Shown piece by piece: positions 1-13,600 of a DNA stretch of 64,000 bases. Source of the DNA: Portulaca oleracea. Lineage: Eukaryota > Streptophyta > Magnoliopsida > Caryophyllales > Portulacaceae. The stretch covers positions 11,279,832 through 11,343,831 of the forward strand of contig CM055870.1 in the NCBI GenBank assembly GCA_029582165.1, given 5' to 3'. The stretch's first letter is position 1. Every line of letters starts with the position of its first letter. The position numbers were made by a program, and so were the translations under genes. The notes under the pieces were generated by a model. That model saw only the letters and a list, made by a program, of their open reading frames with translations, was not told the DNA's origin and did not search any database.

Positions 1-228
1 GAGCCAAACTCATGTATCACTTAGTTATCACATAAATAAAAAGATATTCTATCATATAACAATCATTTCTTTATTCACACATGTTTCCAACCCACCTATA
101 ATTAATCCCTTATAACATATTATTAGGCAACATATATTTTTTCAAGTTTCTGACTTCCCATATTCACGTAATTGGTAATTAAATTTCAACTAACCTTGAA
201 TATAATGTTCTTACATTAAGGAATTGTT
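1..228. other. AT-rich flank outside the MULE
   Basis: AT-rich DNA with no ORF or repeat that I can recognise. It is the host side of the left TIR. Confidence 0.4.
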
Positions 229-384
229 TGTCGCCCCCCCTTTCACTGGGGTCGCCCTTTTTTCATAATAGTTCGGATATTGCCTCTGACTTCTCTCATA
301 ATTTCTCTTAACCTCCATCACTCTTTCTCTCTAAATTCTCCCTCTCTCCGAATTCTCTCAACTTCAATCACTAATCTCTTGAAA

Positions 385-1540
385 ATGAGCAGTGAAAGAT
401 CATCCGACGAAGAATATGCAAATTTTATTGTTAATTCATTAATTAAATTTTGGATTGAGAAAAAATACACACGAGTTGTCAAACGCTCCTAATAAGCTAT
501 CCGGAGGCGTTTGGGCTATGGTCCTGACGCCTCTTTGGAGCGTTTGATCCTTCATCCAGACACTTCTTTGGGGCGTCTTGTCCTTGGGTGGAGAGCTTTT
601 TTGAGGCGTTGCATTGTTTGTGAAATTTCCGTATTTTTTTCGTATTTTTTTTTAATATCATTAATGATATTATTATTAAAATTCATTTTAACTATTATCA
701 TTGTAAATACTATTATTTTCAATTTTAAAAATAATATTCGTATTATTATAATTAACATATATTTGATTATCTATATTGTTAATAATATGAAATCAATTAT
801 TAATATTGTTACGTAATGTGTTTTTTGTGATTAACATTACGTTAAATCGAGAAATAATTTTTTTAAAAAAAATTGATTGTAGGTTCTGCTTGAAGATTTT
901 AGGGAGAGGATGTTGATTATTTAGATTATTTTACTGTGGATCAGTGGTTCAATTCAATTGACGATCTCCATGAATGGGTTAACGGGATCGCAAGGGGAAT
1001 TTGGTTTAGACTTGTGAGAGCATCTTACAAGAAGAAGAACGACGACGAGCCGGTGCGGTTATGTCTAAGATGCTGGCGATATGAGACATATCAAGGGAAA
1101 GTGGGTACGATAAACTGCGACGGCCAGTTAGATGTGAACACAAAATCGTGCCAGTGTCTGTTCGTCATAGTTGCGTTCTCTCGGTCGGGACAGAGGTGGG
1201 TCGTCCGATCGTTCGGGGGAGACAAGGGGGTACATAATCATCGGTCCGTTCTTACGAGGAGAGACATCGAATGGGACACCATTTGACATCCGACATGAAA
1301 GGCCACGTACAATAAATGACTGACATTGGGTGCACTCCTGCAACGATACACACATCGTTGAAGTAAAATTTCTTGGACTATAATGTCAACATCGGGCATA
1401 TTTATAATGAGCGATTTAAAGTGTGGTCGGAGGAGATGGAGGGTAGGACACACGTGTAAAAATGTATATGCTTGGAAAATGAGCACGGATACTTGTCCTG
1501 GACTGACATTGATGATGAAGACGAGTTGCAGTAGATCTTT
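385..1540 (+). pseudogene. MULE transposase, N-terminal part (FAR1/WRKY-GCM1-like DNA-binding domain)
   Basis: The open stretch 903-1286 encodes a region starting with GEDVDYLDYF and containing a Trp-rich block, Cys pairs and a closing HNH. This is the layout of the zinc-binding DNA-recognition domain at the N-terminus of MULE and FAR1/FHY3 proteins. A splice acceptor (TTTTAG) sits at 897-902. A possible first exon is 385-426, opening with MSSERSSDEEY; a GT after it would join in phase 0, but this exon is tentative. After 1286 the frame is lost and the sequence continues as a decayed linker up to 1540, where the gypsy element begins. Crossing the insertion through the duplicated TCTTT resumes transposase sequence at 14099. 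The expected role was recognition of the element's own TIRs. Confidence 0.7.
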
Positions 1541-4500
1541 TGTAACGCCCCAACCTTAATCACAAGATTAAGACTATACTTTAAAATCCCAAACCTGTGA
1601 TTAGCGCAGCGGAACACCTTAGGTCGAGGCATTACCGCCGTCCCCACTCGGGACAAGGCAAAACACACAACCGCAATATAACAATCCACCATAAAACTGT
1701 ACTTAACTCCATACAACCCAACTGCTAGACTTAACGTACAAATACACAATACATCTTTTAATCATACATATCATAAAGTCTTTCCCCAACCCTGTGGCCT
1801 TTAATGCCCTTGAGTAACCTTGATTACCGATCATCGATCGCCTTTAGAGAACCACCAATGCAGACGACTTACTCTCGCTTAACCTCGCTTTATCACGGGA
1901 GCTCGGACCGCCTAAAACAAAACATTAAAAACATTCGCAAAGTGAGTGGGGAAACACTCAAGACGTAAACCTCCAACACGCCAAACCGTCAAAAGCGGTT
2001 TTTAGTGCCGACATTTAAATTCGTTTTGAAAACGGGAAGGGGTTAAAATAGGACTTGAGTGACATGATCATAAACATATGCATAAACATAAACCAATAAA
2101 GATAGAAAGTAGGTGGAACCCTTACGATCGTGCAAGCACCTCACACACGCGTATGCCCAAGTTGATCTAAACTTGGAATGATTGATCGCTAAGCGACATC
2201 AGCAGTCAAGGCACTCGATCGAGTGCTAAAAACATAACTGTAGATATAAGCATAGAATGCGGGTCCACTATTAAACATAAAGACATTGTAAACCATAAAA
2301 CTTGACATGACAGGAATTGAATGAACCATGAACATAGCTTAGATCATAAAAGCTGGACAATTTACGTACCTTAAGACACTAAAGACCTTGGCAGCTCGGC
2401 TTGGAGATGGCCTTTGAAACTTTGTCAACCAATGTAAGCATACATAAAAAAAAGAAGAACCGAATAAGGTTCTGAATTAGAATCATAAGTTTAGAAACTT
2501 AGTAAATATAAATAAAATACTTTAGAAATAAAATTTCAGGTTGTATCAAAATAGAGTTTGTAGCATAACTTGAGTTAGGAAAATCGGAACGGAGTAAAAA
2601 AGTACATCTCGGAATAGGAAAAATTATGATCTTTAACTTTGTCAACTGGCCCGGAGGCTAGAAATGAAAGGAAGGGCCCGAAAAATGGCCCGGACAGAAG
2701 CAGTACACATATAACCTTAGAAATTTCCGGGTCGGAAAACATGAGAATAATGACGTAAGATATGATCCAAATGGAAAGGCTTGAATCCAATAAAACAAGC
2801 ATGAATCGATGGTGAATGGGTAATTATAACTTGAAAGCTAGGGTAAGCACGGTGGAGTTCAACATGACTCGATAATACGATGACAAATGAACGATAAACG
2901 CAAATCGATGAACATATTCGAATACGATAAGAACAAGCTTGGGATCAATGATTTTAGGCAATAAAGATGGACTTGACTTTGAACTTGGAAGCTACCAAGC
3001 TAGAAGAACTCTTAGCTAGCTCAAGACTTGGAATATTATTCTATAGGAAGATGGGGAGGTGAAATACTTTACTAAACTCATTAGCTTTTAGAACTATCCT
3101 TAAGATTCACTTGAGATTCCATAATGGTACTCTTAGCTTTAAACATATAACTCTAAAATGACAACTTATAACCATGACCCATTTATGCCTAGAACCCCCT
3201 TATTGGGTTGATTTAAAGCCCAAAAGACATACATTTACATAAACCAAATTGGGCAGAATGTTATCCCGGACAGCCCTGCTTCCCGGGCTTGTAACTCACA
3301 CTCCCGATATCCGATGAACACATACTTTATGTTTCTGGAAAGCTCAAAGAGTAACCTAAAACTCTTATGTTTATCACTAAAACCAATAAAGTCTCCAAAG
3401 GGACGAAAAATGGCCAACAAATCAGACATGCACTTAAGAATTCTGGGCAGAGGTCAGATTGCAACCCTTCACGGGAAACTCTATATCTTTTAATCCAGAC
3501 ATCGTATGGACGCATATGATACATTTCCGGAAAGCTCAGAATGTTAGCTAAAACTTTCATGTTTACCACAAAGACTAAGGAAGTCTCTAAAGGTCCGAAA
3601 ATCAGTCCTCAAAACACTGACTCAGAAATCGTATATAAAAACGTGAGGTTACGGTTTTGGTCGTAACTGGCTATACATGTCGAAATTTAGAAATTCCAAA
3701 GCCTATGGTTCGCTAACACTTTGGGCTACCTTATGGAGTAGAAATCTGGGCAAAAATCTCACTTTTCTAATTCCGAAAATTTCCAGAACCGAACAGAGGC
3801 TTAAACACCCAAAATTTCAGTTTTTGACTTGAGTTTTTCCACTCTTAATCCCATTAAAACATAACCAAACCTTATCTAACTTTAATCCACCATATTTCCA
3901 GAATATAAACCATGATAATCACTTCATCAAAGGCCTTAAAAACCACATGCAACCATGGATTCAACAAGAAAATCTCAAGAACTCATCCAAACACACATGC
4001 ACATACTTGAAACTCAAACCCTAACTTAACCATAACAATTATATACTTGAATTCATGAATAAAGAGAGTAAAAGAGATGGAATTTACAAAAGAAACAAGT
4101 ATTAAACATGGATTTTCAGATTAGGGCATAAAAGATTTGAAATTGGGGTTTGAGAGCTTACCCTTGGTGTTAAAAATGGATGAAAACACAAGAGAGAGGA
4201 AGGGGTGGTGCGTGGTGGCCGGCGGTTGGCCGGAAAATGGCCGGAAAACCAGTGGTGGTGGTGGCTGGGAGTCTTGGCCGGCTGGGAGGAAGGAGGAGGG
4301 AGGATGATAGCTTTGAGAGTTGTCTAATTTGAGAGTGCAATGGAAAAGACTTAAGCCTCCCCCTAACTAATACCCATATATACTATCATCTAACTCACTA
4401 ATACTAATAACAATTAAAATAACCCTTAATTAATCTGAATTTGTAACCCCAATATAATAAATATAAGAGTAGTAAACTTAAAATAATTACTTTGTACCAA

Positions 4501-4978
4501 ATAAAATCAATTGGTAATAATTGGGTAAAATAAAATAAACCTTGGATGTAGAAAATCCAAATAAATGAAACATAAATATTACTTGTACTTTAAATGAAAT
4601 AAATATAACCCAAATAAATTAAGGTTTGGGTAATAAAATATAAATGTTACGGGGTCGAATAATTAGACCCTTTTCGGTTAAGCAAACCGCGTAAACGGTA
4701 AAACCCGATACAAATTAACTTAACGTGTAAATAACTTTATAACATAAATCGTATAACCGGAAATACTTTAATTCAATATATGAACATGTAAAGTAAAATT
4801 TTTAAGCCGATAACTCGGCACCTTAGCCATCTCCTGCACGATACAATACAACGATATCAATAAATAAATAAGTTATTCAGTAAATGAATAAAGATAAACG
4901 CGAAAAATTTATAACGCGATTTGGGTAATTACTGTGACTTATAGATAATTAAACGTGATTTTGGGGTGAGTTGTTACA
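1541..4978 (-). repeat. 3' LTR of the gypsy element
   Basis: On the plus strand it starts TGTAACGCCCC and ends GAGTTGTTACA, so it has the canonical TG...CA ends in either orientation. It is about 3438 bp long and nearly identical to 10673-14093, differing mostly by scattered small indels in its first 800 bases. It holds no long ORF; short open stretches such as 2575-2802 recur in the other LTR and are not genes. Two diverged direct repeats of about 175 bp lie inside it, at about 3250-3430 and 3440-3620. Confidence 0.92.
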
Positions 4979-4992
4979 TCCTCCCCCCCTTA
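4979..4992 (-). other. Polypurine tract of the gypsy element
   Basis: The minus strand reads AAGGGGGGGAGGA directly before the TGTAACAACTC start of the 3' LTR. This is where plus-strand DNA synthesis is primed, and it agrees with the minus orientation set by the primer binding site at the other end. Confidence 0.88.
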
Positions 4993-7900
4993 AAAGAAGT
5001 TTCGTCCCCGAAACTTGCTGTTGGTTCACTTGCATTTGATATTCCTTATAAGACGTGTGGGTAACTTTCCTTCGTGTCTTCCTCGGTTTCCCCAGAGGTT
5101 TCCGAGGTGTCTTGGTTTGCCCAAAGTACTTCGACTAAGGGACTTTCCTGTGAGTGAAGTCATTTGATTCTGTTCCATTTTCAAGAGGTTCTTCTTCAAG
5201 ATTGCGGTCGAGCCCGATACATATCTCGGAGTTGAGAGGCGTGAAACGTTACGTAATTGCCTTAGATTAAAAGGTACCTCTAATCGATATGTCATTGGAT
5301 TGATCTCTCCACAACGGAGTAAGACCCTACTATGGCAAGGGCTTAACTTCCCCTAGATATTGAAACTTCGAATCTCCTTGAGTTGAATCACTTTAAAGAA
5401 AACACGGTTTCCAATTTGAAGATCAAGCGGTCTCCGCCTTCTTTGGTCGATCTTGACATGTGGTCGGATGACTCTATCTTATGTGATGCGTCCTGGATTA
5501 ATTCCGGACCTGTGACTACAGCTTTAACTATTCCACACTAACATCGCGGGTGTGACATTTCCTTTTATAAGACGCTTTAAAAGGAGTCATTCGAATGGTA
5601 GACTAATATCTACTACTTACTACTATAAGAAACCTCTATGAACGAGGGAATTTCATCTTGATTTCCTTGGAAACCTAAAATGCATGCGCGTAACATATCT
5701 TTACAATTTGTTTTACTCTGTCCGTCTGGCTGTCGCTTTCTAGATGGTAGAAGCTATTACCATTAGTCTTAGCACCAAAATCGTGATTGAAATCGCGTAT
5801 CACGTTCGGATACTATGTCCTTTTTGGAATCCTATGCAACCTTACAACTTCTTGTATGCAATTATCGGCCAATCTCTCTACCTTTCCTCCTTCATAGATA
5901 GGAGCGAACTGTGCCAACTTGGTAAGGCGATCCGTAATTACTCAAATGTTTTTTTTTTCCTTCTAGAAGCTGTGAGGGGTACTCCCCTGATAGCATCCAT
6001 AGAAATTGATTCCCATTCCTACGTGGGACTTTCTAAGGGTCTAGAGTTACTTGATGCTCTTTAACGTTCTGCTTCGACCCTTTTTGTCATGGCAAACATT
6101 GATCCCCATAGTTGGCTATACCTCCCTTTACGTTAGGTCACCAAAGGTGCTCTTTTAGACCATTATACATTTTTGTACCTCCAGGATACACAGAGTACAA
6201 CGATTTGTGGCCTCCTTTCAAAAGCTTAAGCCTTAAGCTTCCCTTATCAGTATACATAGTTTATTTTGAAACCTTAGGGTTTTGCTTTCATGGCCTAAAA
6301 ATCCAGATATTCCTTTCGTGGCTAGATTATCATAATCCTCTTGGGTCCTGGGGCATTTATTCATTCTATCTTGGTCCCCTCCAAGACGGACGGTTGTAGG
6401 GACAATGCTCTCTCTCTACTGGATTCTTGCCGCATTTATGGACGTTTTACAAGACGAGTCAACACCTTACGCTAAGCCTTTCCTCGAAGCATTAGCTATC
6501 GAAATTGCTTTATTGGAGTGACGTTGGAATCCAAGTCATGATCCTTAATGAGTTCAATCGCCTTCGTTGCCTTAGATTCAACTCTCTCTGAGTGTACATA
6601 CCTTTGTGACTCCTGTGATCCGTAACGATGGCATTAGAGACCCCATAAATGTAAAGCCTTCAAATTCAAATGCGCAACACCATTGTTGCGAGCTTTAGGT
6701 CATGTATGGGTAATCCTCGTAATGACTTTAATTGTGGACGTATAGGTCTGCTACCTTGTCGTTCCCTATTAACACATGTCTCACTTCTTAATGAATCGCG
6801 TTGCTATAAACCACATACTCCTTTCCTTCCTCGGGAAGGGGTAACATTGGGGCGGTTGTTAGTTTTTCTTTGAACACTTAAAAGGTTTCTTTACACTTGC
6901 CGGTCCATTCAACCGTGTTGACCTCTTGAGGAGGTTGGTCTTTGGAAGAACTATTTTAGAAAGATTCGGAACAATCTCCTATAGCATTCGGCCATAACTA
7001 AGAAACTTCGAACTTTGGTAACTACAGTGGGTTTGCCAAACTTTTAATGGCGCATACTTTGTCAGAGTCCAATCAGATCTTTTCGTGGATCACTATATGT
7101 TCCCAAAAATCCTATTTTTCTGAACCCGAGTTCACATTTTGAAAATTTTTCACATACAGTCTTTGCTCCCTTAATGATTGAAACGCCACTGTCAAGCGAT
7201 GCACATGTTTCTTTCGGCTTTTCGAGTATACCAAAACATCGTCGTTAAACACCACTACAACTTAACCACCTAAGGTTTGAACACACGGTTCATCCGATCC
7301 ATAAATACTGTTGGGCATTCGTAAGTCCAAAAAGGCATTACCGCAACTCATATTGCCCATAATTTGTTTTAAAGGCAGTTTTAGGAGTATTCTCAACCCT
7401 AACTCTGAGTGGTTGGTACCTTAACCTTAACCAATCTCAGATGACACTCTTGCCCCTTGGGTGAGTCGAACAGTCCTTCGATACTTGAGAGGGGTACTTG
7501 TTCTTGTTCATGCTCAACCTTTGGTAGTCTAAGTATAATCTTCTTTATCATGCCTGTGTAAGACTTTGTCATTGTATTCGTCTGACATAGGTACGCTGTC
7601 TGTTCCTTCTTTCCATATGTTTCCATGATATCATATCTCATCCTAAGGTTACGGTCATCACCATGACAAGCACCTTACACTGGTTATTCATACAACCTTG
7701 AACTCATTTCTCTTGGTATCACTTCCTAAGACAAGGCCCAAAACACTGGGTTTTTATCTCTGTTAATTAACTGAGCACTCTCTTCCCATCATAACTATAT
7801 GGCCGGAATCTTTTCTTTCTCAGATATATTCATATGGCTTTTATGTCCTTTGGAAGAAGAGCTAATCTTTCTTCGAACGTTCTACATTCTTGAACTCATG

Positions 7901-10657
7901 AACATCTAATCGTAAGAAGCCTTGACCCGAAGGTCCCTAGTATTTCCTTGAACAACAATTTCTCTACCTTTCCCATCTTACCTCAGGTATCATATAATTC
8001 CATACAAACTAATATTTCTCTACTTCGTGTTTCCTCCCTTTATTAACTTCCATCAAGGCATCTATTTCTTATAAAAGGTACCAACAGGGATGGAGGAAAC
8101 GCGATAATAGGAAGGTGCCATCAATTAAGAGGTAAGAACATGAATTTTGAAAATGAATAACAACAAAGCAGAGGTTTACACTGGTAGACTTAAAGCCTTA
8201 AAACGACGTGGATGAATAAAGGTATTCTTTAGTCCAACGACGCATGTATATCAATTAAGAAAACTGGTATCAACAAGAGATAGCATATTTGCCAAAGATG
8301 ATAATTGCAATGATAGAACGTGACCATCACCTGGAAAAGATGAATCTTAACGAATAAGAAGGGTCATATGAGTCTAATGAAGTTTTATCTTTGGAGACAT
8401 AACGAGTCATCAACAGACGAGAGTAGGTAATGGTCCCGATTTAATTGGTTCATTGATTGGCAACTAGCAATCAAAGGCAGGTCATTGAATTTTTTAACAC
8501 CGAATCGATAACAACGATAGGATCTGATAAAGATTCTTGAGAATAAACAAGGATAGGAAACGAAAAGCTTGGACTTTAATATTGCGATAAGAGGGTAAAC
8601 TTTATTAGGAGGATGTACAATGAGGACAGGGAATAAAAGTTGAACTTGAGCGATGAACTTGAAGTATAAAAGTCATACCGAAGAAATTTGATTCCCGCAA
8701 TGGTTGTTCGTTACTAGCTATCCTCCAAAAGCATCTTCTCCTATCCTAGTCGCGAATGAGTATGTGCACAGGCGCGTAGCTATTCGAGTTATACTGAGGA
8801 CCTTGTAGTTCAAATTGATTTCCCCGATCTTTGAAACATATTCCAACATTACCACGGAAAATACCCTTATTCAACATAACTTATTGTCATCACCACTTTA
8901 TAACTTGTTCTGTATATGTCCTTAGTTTGTAGCCAAATGCATTCTCATAAGGCCTTCCTCGCTTCACTTGGCTATAAAATCCACAAGCATGTTCGTATAG
9001 TAAGGAAACTCCAATTAATTTCCCACGGCCCTATAATGACATAAAACTCACCGCCCTAAAGGGCTATTGCAAGCACTTGCTAGTTAGAAACCTTCAACGT
9101 ATAATACCAATGTAAACATCCTAGAATATGAGGATGCCCCTTCCTTTTGCCCTTAGGGTACCCCTTTTCAACCATATCCGCAATACATTTTAACACTAAA
9201 CAAATTCTAAAGTCCCCAAATTATTTCCAATGCCTCCCTTTAATCAATGGCATGGGGAGGCCCCATAAATTTAGCATAGTTTAACTAGTTACGAGAGATG
9301 ACCTTGGGACAAAAGAATCGGTCCACCACGTAGGTCCATACAGTCATTTAACTTAGCGGAGGTTAGCTTCTAGTTAACCCGGTACAAGAGTCAATCAGCG
9401 TAAATTCTCATGATGAAATACCCCTTGACCATAATCATTAGCGTTCTTAGGCTCTTGGTTAACTTTATGCTCGTCGTGATCCATATTAGAGTCTTTCTTC
9501 CTCCACGGTTTCGTGCTCTAACGGTGATGATCCACGTTTGGAGGAGCAGGCAACGATAACATCTCGTGTAGGCAAAGCACTAACTCGTACACACGTAATT
9601 GCCTGCGAAGCAACAGAATGGTGACTACTTCCAATGCGGTGTGATTACGCGCTCAATGTAGTCGTAGTTGAAGGACCAGCGTATCGACCGGTTCTTCCCG
9701 ATGGAGCAATTGGCGGAAGTAACTTCTTACATCGTCCGCGGACTCTTGTGGGAAGGGTGGCCATAAGCACCAACTCGGTACTCATCATTGCAATACTCAA
9801 CTTGCGGTTAGCCGCACAATGGACATCAAAGCGTTTTGCAACTTCTCGAGATGGACTTGACGTTGGTCTTGGGCTCCGTAACATCGTGAAGAGGTTGGAC
9901 AAAGGGCCACGATTGTGACCCATCTATGCTCTATGTTCTATGTGACATCGATAAAAAGTTTTAATAACTTTGACATTGATAGACTTTTGAAAGAATTAAA
10001 CAAATGAAAATTAAGGCTAGGTCCGAGACTCAACCAACTTGAACTTTACTTACCTTAAAAAGGAACTCTTGTTCCATCTCATGATTACTGTGACCTTACT
10101 TACTATCTTTAGGTCATACTAAACATTTGTATCATATACACATCTTTAATCATTTCACTCTACACCTTGGCAAGGCTTTTAGCCCCTAATTTGAGCTTTA
10201 CATCAATTCCACTTGGAATTGGGACTTATAAATTCTTATTTGGATGACTAAAATCTCTTTTAAGGACTGCTTCAACATGCTTCGTGTCCACAACGTCACC
10301 TATACACATAACATGCTTCATTCATACCAAACTTTTAAGTTAGACACAACCTATAATTAGGTTTTCTTAAACTTGCTACTAAACTTTCAAATTTTGCACT
10401 TCCCCTATAAATTGGACCATCCCAAATTTTACATAGTCTGCAAACCTGCAAGGGGAAACTCTTACATTTCATATACTCATCTAGAGCTTCAAGCTCAACA
10501 TCCATCCCAAAAATTTCACATATTTCCAACTCAATCCATAAAGGACCCATACACCTATAAGGGACACATATGTCTCCACACTTAGCATCCATACTTCACA
10601 AATGTATATCACAATTGCGTGGAAATGTTTATATCCTCGAATCCTCCTTATAACTCC
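4993..10657 (-). pseudogene. Decayed gag-pol interior of the gypsy element
   Basis: No long open frame survives, but minus-strand translations show pol motifs in the expected order. Reverse transcriptase: the catalytic loop near 7249-7223 reads FNDDVLVYS, where FIDDILVYS is usual. RNase H: around 6870-6790 a segment with LTTAPMLPLPEE is followed by VYSNA, so the first catalytic Asp (usually VYSDA) is Asn. Integrase: about 6240-5750, with YPGGTKMY replacing the usual HPGSTKMY block and a degenerate HPQTDGQ region reading SDSQTD. Chromodomain-like C-terminus: about 5150-5050, with LVEVLWANQDTSE followed by a SYPHVL end and a stop. Each block sits in a different frame or contains stops. The segment upstream of the reverse transcriptase (about 8000-10650) should be gag and protease, but I could not identify a zinc knuckle or protease site with confidence. 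Confidence 0.82.
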
Positions 10658-10669
10658 GCTCTGATACCA
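10658..10669 (-). other. Primer binding site (initiator tRNA-Met type)
   Basis: On the minus strand this is TGGTATCAGAGC, the standard plant LTR-retrotransposon primer site complementary to the 3' end of initiator tRNA-Met. It is a few bases inside the 5' LTR edge and fixes the orientation of the element as minus. Confidence 0.93.
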
Positions 10670-10672
10670 CAA

Positions 10673-13600
10673 TCAGACGCCCAACCTTAATCACAAGATT
10701 AAGACTATACTTTAAAATCCCAAACTGTGATTAGCGCAATGAACACCTTAGGTCGAGGCATTACCGCCGTCCCCACTGACAAGGCAAAACACACAACCGC
10801 AATATAACAATCCACCATAAAGCGTACTTAACTCCATACAACCCAACCGCTAGACTTAACGCACAAATACACAATACATCTTTTAATCATACATATCATA
10901 AAGTCTTTCCCAACCACATGGCCTTTAATGCCCTTGAGTAACCTTGATTACCGATCATCGATCGCTTTAGAGAACCACCATGCAGACGACTTACTCGCTT
11001 AACCTCGCCTTTATCACGGGAGCTCGGACCGCTAAAACAAAACATTAAAAACATTCGCAAAGTGAGTGGGGAAACACTCAAGACGTAAACCTCCAACACG
11101 CCAAACCGTTCAAAACGGTTTTTAGTGCCGCATTTAAATTCGCTTTTGAAAGCGGGAAGGGGTTAAAATAGGACTTGAGTGACATGATCATAAACATATG
11201 CATAAACATAAACCAATAAAGATAGAAAGTAGGTGGAACCCTTACGATCGGTGCAAGCACCTCACACACGCGTATGCCCAAGTTGATCTAAACTTGGAAT
11301 GATTGATCGCTAAGCGACGATCAAGCTTGGTCAAGGCACTCTGATCAGGAGTGCTAAAAACATAACTGTAGATATAAGCATAGAATGCGGGTCCACTATT
11401 AAACATAAAGACATTGTAAACCATAAAACTTGACATGACAGGAATTGAATGAACCATGAACATAGCTTAGATCATAAAAGCTGGACAATTTACGTACCTT
11501 AAGACACTAAAGACCTTGGCAGCTCGGCTTGAGATGGCCTTTGAAACTTTGTCAACCAATGTAAGCATACATAAAAAAAAGAAGAACCGAATAAGGTTCT
11601 GAATTAGAATCATAAGTTTAGAAACTTAGTAAATATAAATAAAATACTTTAGAAATAAAATTTCAGGTTGTATCAAAATAGAGTTTGTAGCATAACTTGA
11701 GTTAGGAAAATCGGAACGGAGTAAAAAAGTACATCTCGGAATAGGAAAAATTATGATCTTTAACTTTGTCAACTGGCCCGGAGGCTAGAAATGAAAGGAA
11801 GGGCCCGAAAAATGGCCCGGACAGAAGCAGTACACATATAACCTTAGAAATTTCCGGGTCGGAAAACATGAGAATAATGACGTAAGATATGATCCAAATG
11901 GAAAGGCTTGAATCCAATAAAACAAGCATGAATCGATGGTGAATGGGTAATTATAACTTGAAAGCTAGGGTAAGCACGGTGGAGTTCAACATGACTCGAT
12001 AATACGATGACAAATGAACGATAAACGAAGTACGATGAACATATTCGAATACGATAAGAACAAGCTTGGGATCAATGATTTTAGGCAATAAAGATGGACT
12101 TGACTTTGAACTTGGAAGCTACCAAGCTAGAAGAACTCTTAGCTAGCTCAAGACTTGGAATATTATTCTATAGGAAGATGGGGAGGTGAAATACTTTACT
12201 AAACTCATTAGCTTTTAGAACTATCCTTAAGATTCACTTGAGATTCCATAATGGTACTCTTAGCTTTAAACATATAACTCTAAAATGACAACTTATAACC
12301 ATGACCCATTTATGCCTAGAACCCCCTTATTGGGTTGATTTAAAGCCCAAAAGACATACATTTACATAAACCAAATTGGGCAGAATGTTATCCCGACAGC
12401 CCTGCTTCCCGGGCTTGTAACTCACACTCCCGATATCCGATGAACACATACTTTATGTTTCTGGAAAGCTCAAAGAGTAACCTAAAACTCTTATGTTTAT
12501 CACTAAAACCAATAAAGTCTCCAAAGGGACGAAAAATGGCCAACAAATCAGACATGCACTTAAGAATTCTGGGCAGAGGTCAGATTGCAACCCTTCACGG
12601 GAAACTCTATATCTTTTAATCCAGACATCGTATGGACGCATATGATACATTTCCGGAAAGCTCAGAATGTTAGCTAAAACTTTCATGTTTACCACAAAGA
12701 CTAAGGAAGTCTCTAAAGGTCCGAAAATCAGTCCTCAAAACACTGACTCAGAAATCGTATATAAAAACGTGAGGTTACGGTTTTGGTCGTAACTCGGGCT
12801 ATACATGTCGAAATTTAGAAATTCCAAAGCCTATGGTTCGCTAACACTTTGGGCTACCTTATGGAGTAGAAATCTGGGCAAAAATCTCACTTTTCTAATT
12901 CCGAAAATTTCCAGAACCGAACAGAGGCTTAAACACCCAAAATTTCAGTTTTTGACTTGAGTTTTTCCACTCTTAATCCCATTAAAACATAACCAAACCT
13001 TATCTAACTTTAATCCACCATATTTCCAGAATATAAACCATGATAATCACTTCATCAAAGGCCTTAAAAACCACATGCAACCATGGATTCAACAAGAAAA
13101 TCTCAAGAACTCATCCAAACACACATGCACATACTTGAAACTCAAACCCTAACTTAACCATAACAATTATATACTTGAATTCATGAATAAAGAGAGTAAA
13201 AGAGATGGAATTTACAAAAGAAACAAGTATTAAACATGGATTTTCAGATTAGGGCATAAAAGATTTGAAATTGGGGTTTGAGAGCTTACCCTTGGTGTTA
13301 AAAATGGATGAAAACACAAGAGAGAGGAAGGGGTGGTGCGACGGTTGGCCGGAAAATGGCCGGAAAACCAGTGGTGGTGGTGGGAGTCTTGGCCGGCTGG
13401 GAGGAAGGAGGAGGGAGGATGATAGCTTTGAGAGTTGTCTAATTTGAGAGTGCAATGGAAAAGACTTAAGCCTCCCCCTAACTAATACCCATATATACTA
13501 TCATCTAACTCACTAATACTAATAACAATTAAAATAACCCTTAATTAATCTGAATTTGTAACCCCAATATAATAAATATAAGAGTAGTAAACTTAAAATA

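Noticed and set aside
2575..2802. Open stretch of 75 codons repeated identically at 11702-11929
   Set aside because: It lies in both LTRs of the gypsy element, so its duplication reflects LTR identity, not selection on a protein.
9634..9923. Overlapping open stretches of more than 90 codons on both strands
   Set aside because: They are inside the decayed gag region; neither shows a domain, and the plus-strand one runs against the element's orientation.
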